A stretch of DNA of 39,359 nt, from the NCBI GenBank assembly GCA_021737265.1, contig JAIPEF010000012.1:1-39359 (forward strand), read 5' to 3'. Below, one piece after another: positions 1 to 8,287 of this stretch. Origin of the DNA: Desulfocapsa sp. Its GTDB lineage: Bacteria > Desulfobacterota > Desulfobulbia > Desulfobulbales > Desulfocapsaceae. Below the pieces are notes generated by a model, which did not search any database, was not told the DNA's origin, and saw only the letters and a program-made list of their open reading frames with translations. The translations under genes were made by a program, and so were the position numbers. Position 1 is the stretch's first letter; every line of letters begins with the position of its first letter.

Positions 1-31
1 TCCGAGAATAGACATTTTTTCTCAAATCGAG

Positions 32-137
32 GCATCTGTGAAAAATAAGCACAGGCATATACATAATATTCCGAGCATTATTTTTCACAAGCAACGAAGA
101 GTTGGGGAAAAAGGGCATTTTCGGTCAGGCTCCTAGT
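32..137. repeat. Dispersed repeat family 1, left copy; inverted relative to 39254-39359
   Basis: Sequence gcatctgtgaaaaataagcacaggcatatacataatattccgagcattatttttcacaagcaacgaagagttggggaaaaagggcattttcggtcaggctcctagt is the exact reverse complement of the last 106 bases of the window. Confidence 0.95.
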
Positions 138-323
138 GCCCCGAACCGTAATTCTGTCCCGTCTTTACTTCGCCTCATCCTGACACTAATCAGGGAATTA
201 TTATCACTCCAAAACGCTTACATACAGCTGGATTACGAACAAAATGAAAATTCCTAACTTCAGCAAATGTACCCATAGGGAAGCATGAGTAAGAACAAGG
301 AACAACAGGTAAACGACAATTAG

Positions 324-371
324 GGCAAAAAAACAAAAAAGGGGTTAAGCCGCAAACGACTTAACCCCTTA
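324..371 (-). terminator. Rho-independent terminator of the tRNA-Arg gene
   Basis: On the minus strand: AAGGGGTTAAG-tcgtttgcgg-CTTAACCCCTT stem-loop followed by T-rich TTTTTTGTTTTTTT, just 3' of the tRNA. Confidence 0.85.
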
Positions 372-378
372 ATATATT

Positions 379-455
379 TGGTACACCAGGCAGGATTCGA
401 ACCTGCGACCCCCTGATTCGTAGTCAGGTACTCTATCCAGCTGAGCTACTGGTGC
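379..455 (-). tRNA. tRNA-Arg (anticodon ACG), CCA end encoded
   Basis: Minus strand GCACCAGTAGCTCAGCTGGATAGAGTACCTGACTACGAATCAGGGGGTCGCAGGTTCGAATCCTGCCTGGTGTACCA folds as a cloverleaf; anticodon loop CTACGAA, T-loop GGTTCGAATCC. Confidence 0.95.
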
Positions 456-505
456 ATATGGAATGGACTTTATACCTTAGTTCTTTTTTTTCCTCAAGCC
501 TGTTT

Positions 506-2770
506 TCAGCCTTTTTGCTCTTTTTCATTCTTGTGGAATATGATTTCGTGGTCTGCAGGTTTAAGACTGGGATCCGCAACAATAACAATGGAAATTTTAT
601 TCCGACTCTCTATATCAATGATTTCCTGTCGCTTGTTATTTAACAGATATTGTGCAACATCCAGTGGGAAATGACACTCTGCCTGAGCGACATTTTTCCT
701 GCTGACACCGGTCTGGACACGCCGCAGGTAGAAAAGAGCCAGGGTTTCCACTGAGCGTACAACGCCACGCCCTTTACAATGTTCGCACACCCTATAGTTA
801 CTGGTTTCAATGGGAGCACCCAGCTTCTGCCTGGAGATCTGCATAAGACCAAACTTGGAAATCCGGCTGATATCCACTTTGGCCCGATCCCGCTTCATGG
901 CAATTTTGACCTGGCGTTCCACCTCACGAATATTTTTACTCACCCGCATATCGATAAAATCGACAACAATCAAACCGCCGAGATCACGGAGACGCAATTG
1001 ACGGGCAAGCTCTGTGGCAGCCTCCATATTGGCCTTAAAGATCGACTCTTCAAAATTCTTTCCCTTACCGGTGGAGCCGGAGTTGACGTCGATGGCTACC
1101 AGTGCCTCGGTTGGGTCAATCACGATGGAGCCGCCAGAAGGTAGAGGCACCTGGGGCTGATAAATGGACTCGATCTGATCTTCAACATTGAATTGGTTGA
1201 AAATTGGACGGGACCCCGTATGCAGCCGGGCCTTAGCGCCTCTCTGTTTTTCCGGTAGCAGTTCAAGGAAATCTTTCACCTTTTCCAGGGCGGCAAGATC
1301 ATCCACCAGAATTTCCTTTATCTCAGGGTCAAAGTGTTCGCGCAAAAAACGCAGTACACAGTCATGGTCCTGATAGACCAGGCCTACACCCTCAAGACTC
1401 TGCCCTTTCTTTTTAATCTCATCCCAAAGCTTGGCCAGATACTGAACATCCTTAGTAAGGGCGGTTTTAGTAATATCCACACTTGCAGTACGTACGATCC
1501 AGCCAACACCTTCCGGAATGTTCAGAGAGCCCATGATCTCACGTAGCTGTGAACGCCGCTCTTCCCCGCTTATCTTCCTCGATATGCCTGAAGAATCAGA
1601 GCCCGGCATCAATACCACGCAGCGTCCGGGAATAGAAAGGTAGGTGGTCATATTGGCCCCCTTGTTCCCTATTTCCTCTTTCACCACCTGCACCAGAATT
1701 TCCTGCCCTCGCTCCAGAACATCATGAATTTTCAACTTCTTCCACTGACGCTGCTGGATGAGCTTTTTGTTTTCCTCGCTGATCTCCTGTTTATAGTATT
1801 CCGGATGAATCTCATCGAAGGGAAGGAAACCGTTTTTCTCCGTACCGTAATCCACAAAGGCAGCCTGGAGATGACTTTCTATGGCTACGATCTTTGCTTT
1901 ATAGATATTGTTTTTTGTCTGTTTGGAGGAAACGGTAGAAACATGAATGGACTCCAGGTTCCCATCCGCAAGCAGCGCCAGACGACACTCTTCCGGTTCT
2001 TCGGCATTCACCAGCAGCCTCAGGTTCTGCGGTTTTTCTTCCGGCTCAACCTCATCGACTGGTTTTTGCCTCTGTTTCTGCCTAACGGTACCCTTGGGGG
2101 CCTCTGTTTTTCTTCCACGGGGGCGTGACGGTTTCTGTTGACTCTCCGTTTTGGCTCTTTCCTCAGAGTCGCTTGCCGGACTTACTCCCTCGGCCGAAGG
2201 TTTTGCCTGTTCTGTTTGCTCGACGTCTTTTAATGCTTCAGCTTCCTGAAGTGGCTTCGATGGTTTAGCTTCGTCAACCGGCTTTTTTCGGGGGGCTGGT
2301 TTTTTCCTCTGTTTCTGGGCGACAGAGCTCTTTGGTGTCCCTGTTTTTCCTCCACGGGGGCGTGACGGTTTTTGTTGGCGCTCTGTTTTAGTTCTTTCCT
2401 CAGAGTCGCTTACCGGACTTACTCCCTCGGCCGAAGGTTTTTCCTGCGCTGTTTTCTCAACGTCTTTTAATGCTTCGGCTTCCTGAAGTGGCTTCGATGG
2501 TTTAGCTTCAACAGCTGATTTTTTTCGGGGGGCTGGTTTTTTCCTGGGCGCACGGGCCTGACCACTGCTTTTCTTGGGGGCAGCTTTTTTCCGGGGCTTT
2601 GGAGCTTCTTTCTTTTGTTTTGCTACTGATTCACTCGTGCTCTCAGCCTTATCCGGTGCCTTTTTTTTCGGCTCATCTTTTGCTGTACTCTTCCACCAGG
2701 CACCTGTTGATACCTTTACACTTTTTTTCTCTACAGACTCTTTCTTAGACTCTGCTTTTTTATCTACCAT
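506..2770 (-). CDS. rne: Ribonuclease E/G family protein with a basic, internally repeated N-terminal extension
   Basis: 754 aa; S1-like segment (IYKAKIVAIESHLQAAFVDYGTEKNGFLPFDEI), RNase E/G catalytic core (EALVAIDVNSG, GGLIVVDFIDM) and Zn-link CEHCKGRG. Confidence 0.93.
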   Translation of the reverse strand: MVDKKAESKKESVEKKSVKVSTGAWWKSTAKDEPKKKAPDKAESTSESVAKQKKEAPKPRKKAAPKKSSGQARAPRKKPAPRKKSAVEAKPSKPLQEAEALKDVEKTAQEKPSAEGVSPVSDSEERTKTERQQKPSRPRGGKTGTPKSSVAQKQRKKPAPRKKPVDEAKPSKPLQEAEALKDVEQTEQAKPSAEGVSPASDSEERAKTESQQKPSRPRGRKTEAPKGTVRQKQRQKPVDEVEPEEKPQNLRLLVNAEEPEECRLALLADGNLESIHVSTVSSKQTKNNIYKAKIVAIESHLQAAFVDYGTEKNGFLPFDEIHPEYYKQEISEENKKLIQQRQWKKLKIHDVLERGQEILVQVVKEEIGNKGANMTTYLSIPGRCVVLMPGSDSSGISRKISGEERRSQLREIMGSLNIPEGVGWIVRTASVDITKTALTKDVQYLAKLWDEIKKKGQSLEGVGLVYQDHDCVLRFLREHFDPEIKEILVDDLAALEKVKDFLELLPEKQRGAKARLHTGSRPIFNQFNVEDQIESIYQPQVPLPSGGSIVIDPTEALVAIDVNSGSTGKGKNFEESIFKANMEAATELARQLRLRDLGGLIVVDFIDMRVSKNIREVERQVKIAMKRDRAKVDISRISKFGLMQISRQKLGAPIETSNYRVCEHCKGRGVVRSVETLALFYLRRVQTGVSRKNVAQAECHFPLDVAQYLLNNKRQEIIDIESRNKISIVIVADPSLKPADHEIIFHKNEKEQKG
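2070..2545. repeat. In-frame ~237-bp tandem duplication inside the RNase E/G gene
   Basis: Landmarks such as ccacgggggcgtgacggttt (2115/2352) and cgtcttttaatgctt (2224/2461) recur 237 bp (79 codons) apart. Confidence 0.88.
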
Positions 2771-3623
2771 AATTTCCTTTTGCCGGAGAAGGGCTCACCC
2801 CATTCCGGATCTCACAGACGAACCCACCTGTGCGGGTTGTCTCATTTTTTTTAACAGATTCCGATGACACTCAGCCACCGTCCCTGTCTCACATTTTGTC
2901 AACACCGCCCTGGTTCGATCACTACCCAGAAAACACTTCCGAATAATTTTCACGCTTCATCGAACCTGCGGAGCAGGCATGACACTTCTTCTTGAAGAAA
3001 AAACTCAGCTCAATTTCTGCTGCAATCTCTTTTTCAGACAATTTTCCGGAATTCCCGGACATATTACTCTCCTGCCGCAAAGTCGAAGACTTTTTATTGC
3101 AGACCGAAAAGTAATCAAATTCTCACAGATTTTTCGTACCTGACCCTTCGTCTCTCTGCCTCCATCAAGCTTCTCTACAGGGAGGGCAAGAACCATCACC
3201 GTTGAGGCACACTCTTTTATTGTAAGTAGTCAACGGGATTAGGTCAACTGCTGAACTGCAGAGGAGAAGACTTATTCATCCTGCAAAAAAAAAGAATTAC
3301 AAATACTGTTTTCCAACAGTAAGAGAAGAAAAACACTGTTCTTCTTGCCAGGAACACGGTACACTGCAACGCGAAAGTAAAACAATTTCCATTTATTATC
3401 AAGGCAAATCTGTGATTTTAAACTTGACACTCAACGTCCATCCTCGTACATTTCACTGGTTATTCGAATTATCCTTTGCCAGTCAGGGATACAGAGACCT
3501 TGCCTCCACTTCCAAGTCCATAGCTTCTCTCTTTCCCGGAACAGGCATATTTTTACCCAAAATCCATGTCATATCAGACCTGCAGCCTGGCATGACAGAA
3601 CACAATATTTCAAGGAGTTTGCT

Positions 3624-5945
3624 GTGATAAAGCTCTCTAATTCGTGCACTTTTACGAGACTCTCTCTTTGCCTTGCCTCACTGCTGGCTCTTGCTGCTCA
3701 ACCGAATGTTCTTCAGGCTGAGACAGTCGAGACCGAGGAGTGGCAAATTGAGGCCGACAAACTCCTCCACTTCGACCATCCCAAAAGCGTTATTGCTGAA
3801 GGAAACGTGGTGCTGACCAAGTTACGAATCCTCCCCCCTAAAAAGGATGCCCCCAAGGTAGGAACTTCGTCCTGGTCAAGTTTATTGGAAGAAGCTCCAG
3901 CAGAGCTTGGGGAAGAAGTTATTACCCAGGAAATAAGTCAGGACACAGAACTCCGTTCTGAAACAGAAATGACTGTTCTTGCAGACTGGATCGCCTATGA
4001 CGTTGAAAAAAGTACCATCAAAGCCAAAGGCCATGTAATTATTAAGAATGACACCGATCAACTCCAGGCTGACGAAGGTGTATTCAACCTGACAGAGGAA
4101 ACGGGGTCCTTCAAAGAAGCTACCATCCTCCGTCAATCTATGGACCTCCACTTTGAAGGGGAAACCATTGAAAAAACAGGGGTCAACACCTACCATATCA
4201 CCGACGGCTGGGTGGTGACCTGTAAGTTTGAAGAAGGACAAACTCCTCCCTGGAGCTTTGCAGCCAGTGATACCAAGGTCACACAGGGAGAATATGCAAT
4301 CCTCAAACACGCCCGATTTCGCATTAAAGATGTACCGGTTTTCTATACTCCCTGGCTTATGCTCCCGGTGGGCAACAAACGCCAGACAGGTCTGCTTTTC
4401 CCGGAAATTTCCAATTCAGACCGAAACGGTTTGGGGTTCAATCTCCCCCTCTTCCTAAACATTTCAGACTCCTCCGACATCACGCTCTATTCAGAATACT
4501 ACGCCAATCGTGGTTTCATGCCCGGCCTTGAATACCGCTATGTTCTCGGCGCCCAGAAAAAAGGAACATTCATGGCCAACTACCTCCATGATGACCTTTC
4601 CGATCCATCGGAAACGGAGTACCGGCAGAAAACAGGGTACACCCACACCAATCAGGACAGATACTGGCTACGTGGTAAACTCGATCATGACTTTGCCAAT
4701 GACGTAATCACCCGCCTGGATCTTGATATTGTTTCAGACCGGGATTATCTGACTGAATTTGAGTCCGGCATGACTGGCTTCGGCGATTCCAACGACCGTT
4801 TTTTCGATATGTATGGCCGTGGTTTTCAAAATAAAACAGCTAATGAACGTGCCAACAGCCTGAAAATTCTCAAGGCGTGGGACAGCATGGCCCTCGAAGG
4901 TGTCTTTTTAGGAATTAATGATGTCAGGGAAAAGGAAACCAGCCCCACACCTCTCTGGAAACTGCCAAGCCTTGACTTTACCGGCAGTCTGCCTCTGGCT
5001 GAGACAGGTTTCACCTTTGACTGGGATACCGATTACGTCAATTACTACCGCGAAGACGGTGTTGGCGGGCACCGATTTGACCTCTATCCTCGTTTGAGCA
5101 TGCCCCTTCCCCTCGGTCCTTACCTGGAATCACGTGCAGAAGCCGGTGTCCGAGACACATTTTATAATGTCCAGACATATGGAGATGGGACCTGGAATGA
5201 AGATAGTACGCCCAACCGCTTACTTGGGGATTTCCACACCGAAATCGGAACCACCCTGCTCAGAGATTTTTCATTAAATATTGGAGAGACCACGGGACTC
5301 AGGCACAACTTCAGACCTTATATCCAATATGACTATCTCTCTGATACAGACCAGGACGATCTCCCTGATTTTGATTCCATTGACCGCATTGATGATTTAA
5401 ATCTAATCACTTATGGAATTGATAATTTTTTCAAACGGTTTGGCACAATTGGTGGCAGCGATACAGAAAAAGAGTACAGCCGCCTGACGATCTCACAAGG
5501 CTACGACTTGCGCAGCGAGGAATCTGACACCCCACTCACTCCAGTCAACATTCAGTTGCGCTGGAACCCCCTTGATGCCTTACAGGTAATCTATAGGACA
5601 GATATTGGTGTCTATGGTGAAGGAGTCACCTTTTATGGTCTGGAAACCTATTACAAAAACAGCCGGGGTGATTACTTCAACCTTGATTATCGCTATGACC
5701 GGGAAGACAGTGTTCATCAGCTGAATGTCGATGCGCGGGCACAGCTGTTTGATACCATATTTGCCGGCTACGCAATCCAACACTCCCTCTCTGAATCCAG
5801 AGTGATTGAGCAGGATATTTCGCTCATTTATCAGCCAGCCTGCTGGTCTGTGGAGCTGCAATCCAGCTACACCCCGGGCGACCACGCAATCAAAATAATC
5901 TTTAATCTCGCCAACATCGGCAATCCACTTGGGTTGAGGCTATAG
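3624..5945 (+). CDS. lptD: LPS-assembly protein LptD (OstA domain plus beta-barrel)
   Basis: 773 aa with signal peptide; OstA-like N-terminus (WQIEADKLLHFDHPKSVIAEGNVVL), LptD motifs (YTPWLMLPVGNKRQTGLLFPEI), and AACWS/VELQSSYTPGDHAIKIIFNL-type C-terminus. GTG start with AAGGAG upstream. Confidence 0.93.
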   Translation: MIKLSNSCTFTRLSLCLASLLALAAQPNVLQAETVETEEWQIEADKLLHFDHPKSVIAEGNVVLTKLRILPPKKDAPKVGTSSWSSLLEEAPAELGEEVITQEISQDTELRSETEMTVLADWIAYDVEKSTIKAKGHVIIKNDTDQLQADEGVFNLTEETGSFKEATILRQSMDLHFEGETIEKTGVNTYHITDGWVVTCKFEEGQTPPWSFAASDTKVTQGEYAILKHARFRIKDVPVFYTPWLMLPVGNKRQTGLLFPEISNSDRNGLGFNLPLFLNISDSSDITLYSEYYANRGFMPGLEYRYVLGAQKKGTFMANYLHDDLSDPSETEYRQKTGYTHTNQDRYWLRGKLDHDFANDVITRLDLDIVSDRDYLTEFESGMTGFGDSNDRFFDMYGRGFQNKTANERANSLKILKAWDSMALEGVFLGINDVREKETSPTPLWKLPSLDFTGSLPLAETGFTFDWDTDYVNYYREDGVGGHRFDLYPRLSMPLPLGPYLESRAEAGVRDTFYNVQTYGDGTWNEDSTPNRLLGDFHTEIGTTLLRDFSLNIGETTGLRHNFRPYIQYDYLSDTDQDDLPDFDSIDRIDDLNLITYGIDNFFKRFGTIGGSDTEKEYSRLTISQGYDLRSEESDTPLTPVNIQLRWNPLDALQVIYRTDIGVYGEGVTFYGLETYYKNSRGDYFNLDYRYDREDSVHQLNVDARAQLFDTIFAGYAIQHSLSESRVIEQDISLIYQPACWSVELQSSYTPGDHAIKIIFNLANIGNPLGLRL

Positions 5946-5953
5946 TCGTCACC

Positions 5954-6913
5954 ATGCATTATGACGTCTTTAATGGTGATGCGGACGGCATCCTTGCTTT
6001 ACACCAGCTTCGCCTCCATACTCCGCAACCAGCCACAACTCTTATCACCGGGGTCAAGCGGGACATCAAGCTCCTGAACAAAATCGGGGAGGTGGAGCAC
6101 AGCAGCATCACTGTGCTTGATATTTCACTTGATTCCAACCGTGACGCACTCCTCTCCCTTCTTGAGCAGAACAACACTGTTACCTACATCGACCACCACT
6201 TTGCCGGCGTTATTCCGGAGTCGGTAAAACTGATCACCCACATTGATCCTGCACCCACCACCTGTACATCTCTCATTGTAGACAAACTGCTTGATGGGAA
6301 ATACAGGGCCTGGGCTGTGGCTGCAGCTTTTGGTGACAATCTCCATGATTCTGCTCAGGAAGCAGCGAAGAAAATATCCTGCAGCCCGGAGGAGCTCACA
6401 CAATTAAGAGAACTTGGGGAGCTGTTAAACTATAACGGCTATGGTGCAGAGATTGCTGATCTTCACTTTGCTCCGGACAAATTATATCGGGCCCTCCATC
6501 TTTATGATGACCCCTTTGTTTTCCTGGCTGATTCACCTGATCTTGCAACTCTTCGCCAGGGATTTGAGGAAGATATGGCACTTGCCATGAATCAGCAGGA
6601 GATGGCCTCCAGTAAACACAACCGAATCTACTCATTTCCCAACACTCCGTGGGCCAGACGGGTTTCCGGAGTGTTTTCCAATCTCCGGGCAAGAGAGAAA
6701 AAAGACGCCGCCCATGCCCTTATTGTGGAAAATGACGACACCACCCTGCGGATCAGTGTAAGGGCTCCTCTCAATAACAGAAAAAATGCAGATACCTTGT
6801 GCCTCTCATTTCCAACAGGAGGTGGACGAGCTGCAGCAGCCGGCATCAATAACCTTCCTTCCGAGATGCTTGATGATTTTCTCAACCAATTCCATGCAAC
6901 CTTTCCGTCATGA
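5954..6913 (+). CDS. DHH family phosphoesterase
   Basis: 319 aa; FNGDADGI and YIDHH motifs, C-terminal GGGRAAAAGI (DHHA1-like). Confidence 0.85.
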   Translation: MHYDVFNGDADGILALHQLRLHTPQPATTLITGVKRDIKLLNKIGEVEHSSITVLDISLDSNRDALLSLLEQNNTVTYIDHHFAGVIPESVKLITHIDPAPTTCTSLIVDKLLDGKYRAWAVAAAFGDNLHDSAQEAAKKISCSPEELTQLRELGELLNYNGYGAEIADLHFAPDKLYRALHLYDDPFVFLADSPDLATLRQGFEEDMALAMNQQEMASSKHNRIYSFPNTPWARRVSGVFSNLRAREKKDAAHALIVENDDTTLRISVRAPLNNRKNADTLCLSFPTGGGRAAAAGINNLPSEMLDDFLNQFHATFPS

Positions 6914-7971
6914 AAACCGGGAGCGAAAAAACATTAACAGCTTTTTTAGGTACTATTGTCCTGTTGCTCTCTCTCATTGTTACCTTTCCCCTTAGTGCTT
7001 CAACGGATGAACAGCCTCTCCCCGCTGCAGATCGAGTCAAAGATGGACAGAAAATTGATCTGCAACAGGAAAAATATACCACCCTCTTCCGGGAACTCGA
7101 ACAGGAGCACCGGTTTACAAAATCGGAACTGGAGATAATTTTTTCCGGAGTCAGTATCAAACGAAGAGTACTTGTACTCATGGATAAGCAATGGGAATCC
7201 AAGCCCTATTATCAGTATCGTCCACTCTTTATCACCAGATCGGTGATAAAAAAAGCCAGAAAACAGCTCAAGAAACATCGAAAAGTCCTTGATCGTATAG
7301 AAAAAGAGTTAGGTGTTGACCGGGAAGTGGTTATTGCCATCTGGGGCATCGAATCCCGTTTTGGTACCCACAGCGGTGGCTTTAACGTCTTTCAAACCCT
7401 GAACACCCTCTTTGATGCCTACCCGCGCCGATCCGATTTTTTTCGTAACGAATTGGTTCAGTTCCTTATTCTCTGCAAAGAAAATGGTTATGACCCTCTT
7501 ACCATTGAGGGGTCTTACGCAGGGGCCTTTGGCCAGACCCAATTTATCCCCTCCAGTTTCCGCGAATATGCAGTCAGCTTTGATGGAGATGCGCGGCGTG
7601 ATGTATTCAACTCAACCCATGACATTCTGGCCTCCATTGCCAACTACCTCCAGTTTTACCATTGGACACTTGATGCACCCTATTACGCTGATATTGGCTC
7701 TAAACTCAAGGGACCACAGGTGCTTCAGGCCAACAAAAAAGGCCGAAAAGGCCTGGTAGACGTCCAGACGGTCAGTCGGGAGCAGGGCGTTCCGCTCCCG
7801 GAACCGCCTGAAAAGAGGTCACTGACCATTGTCGACCTTGAAATTGACCCATCAAAAGGTGGCGGGAAACGGTATGTTGCCGGATACCCGAATTTTCAGG
7901 CTATTACCGAGTGGAATCACTCAAACCGGTATGCTATGGCTGTTAGTGAGCTGGCCGAAGCCATCCAATGA
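6910..7971 (+). CDS. mltB: Lytic murein transglycosylase, MltB family
   Basis: 353 aa; VIAIWGIESRFGTHSGGFNVFQTL, GSYAGAFGQTQFIPSSF, NYLQFYHW are MltB/SLT-type signatures. Overlaps the upstream CDS by 4 bp. Confidence 0.92.
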   Translation: MKTGSEKTLTAFLGTIVLLLSLIVTFPLSASTDEQPLPAADRVKDGQKIDLQQEKYTTLFRELEQEHRFTKSELEIIFSGVSIKRRVLVLMDKQWESKPYYQYRPLFITRSVIKKARKQLKKHRKVLDRIEKELGVDREVVIAIWGIESRFGTHSGGFNVFQTLNTLFDAYPRRSDFFRNELVQFLILCKENGYDPLTIEGSYAGAFGQTQFIPSSFREYAVSFDGDARRDVFNSTHDILASIANYLQFYHWTLDAPYYADIGSKLKGPQVLQANKKGRKGLVDVQTVSREQGVPLPEPPEKRSLTIVDLEIDPSKGGGKRYVAGYPNFQAITEWNHSNRYAMAVSELAEAIQ

Positions 7972-8078
7972 TGGCGTCGTATTTATCCCCCTCAAGGGAG
8001 GACTGAAAAGAGTACCCTTTTTTCGGGTGAAATTTTTTATCTGCGAGGCACGCATATAAAGTTTTTTTATTTAGCCAT
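7969..8078. repeat. Dispersed repeat family 3, copy A (3' portion missing; abuts the CTAG element)
   Basis: TGATGGCGTCGTATTTATCC...TTTATTTAGCCAT; its first 64 bp are identical to copy B (27533-27596). Confidence 0.88.
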
Positions 8079-8233
8079 CTAGTACAGCGTAAACCTTAAT
8101 GTGCCGTTTTGGGTTCGTCCGTCATACCCGAGTGGAGTTATCGGGTATCCAGGAATTGAGCTCCGCTCCGGATCCCCGATTACTCCCTCGAGGATGACTT
8201 CGATGAGAAGATATAAGCCTTACAGTGTACTAG
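8079..8233. mobile_element. MITE-like element, family 2, copy 1 (155 bp, CTAG-bounded)
   Basis: Begins CTAGTACAGCGTAAACCTTA and ends TAAGCCTTACAGTGTACTAG (imperfect TIRs, 16/20). Nine differences by eye from 39104-39258. Internal perfect hairpin ATACCCGA...TCGGGTAT. No ORF. Confidence 0.82.
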
Positions 8234-8287
8234 CAAGTAATTTTACTTTTTTTATGAGACAAGTTATTTAACGACAACTACCCTATT

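Noticed and set aside
779-1144. 121-aa plus-strand ORF inside the RNase E/G gene
   Set aside because: Antisense shadow ORF of a strongly supported coding region; no recognisable protein features.
3005-3199. 64-aa minus-strand ORF upstream of the RNase E/G gene
   Set aside because: No evident RBS and no family recognised; considered too weak to call as a gene.
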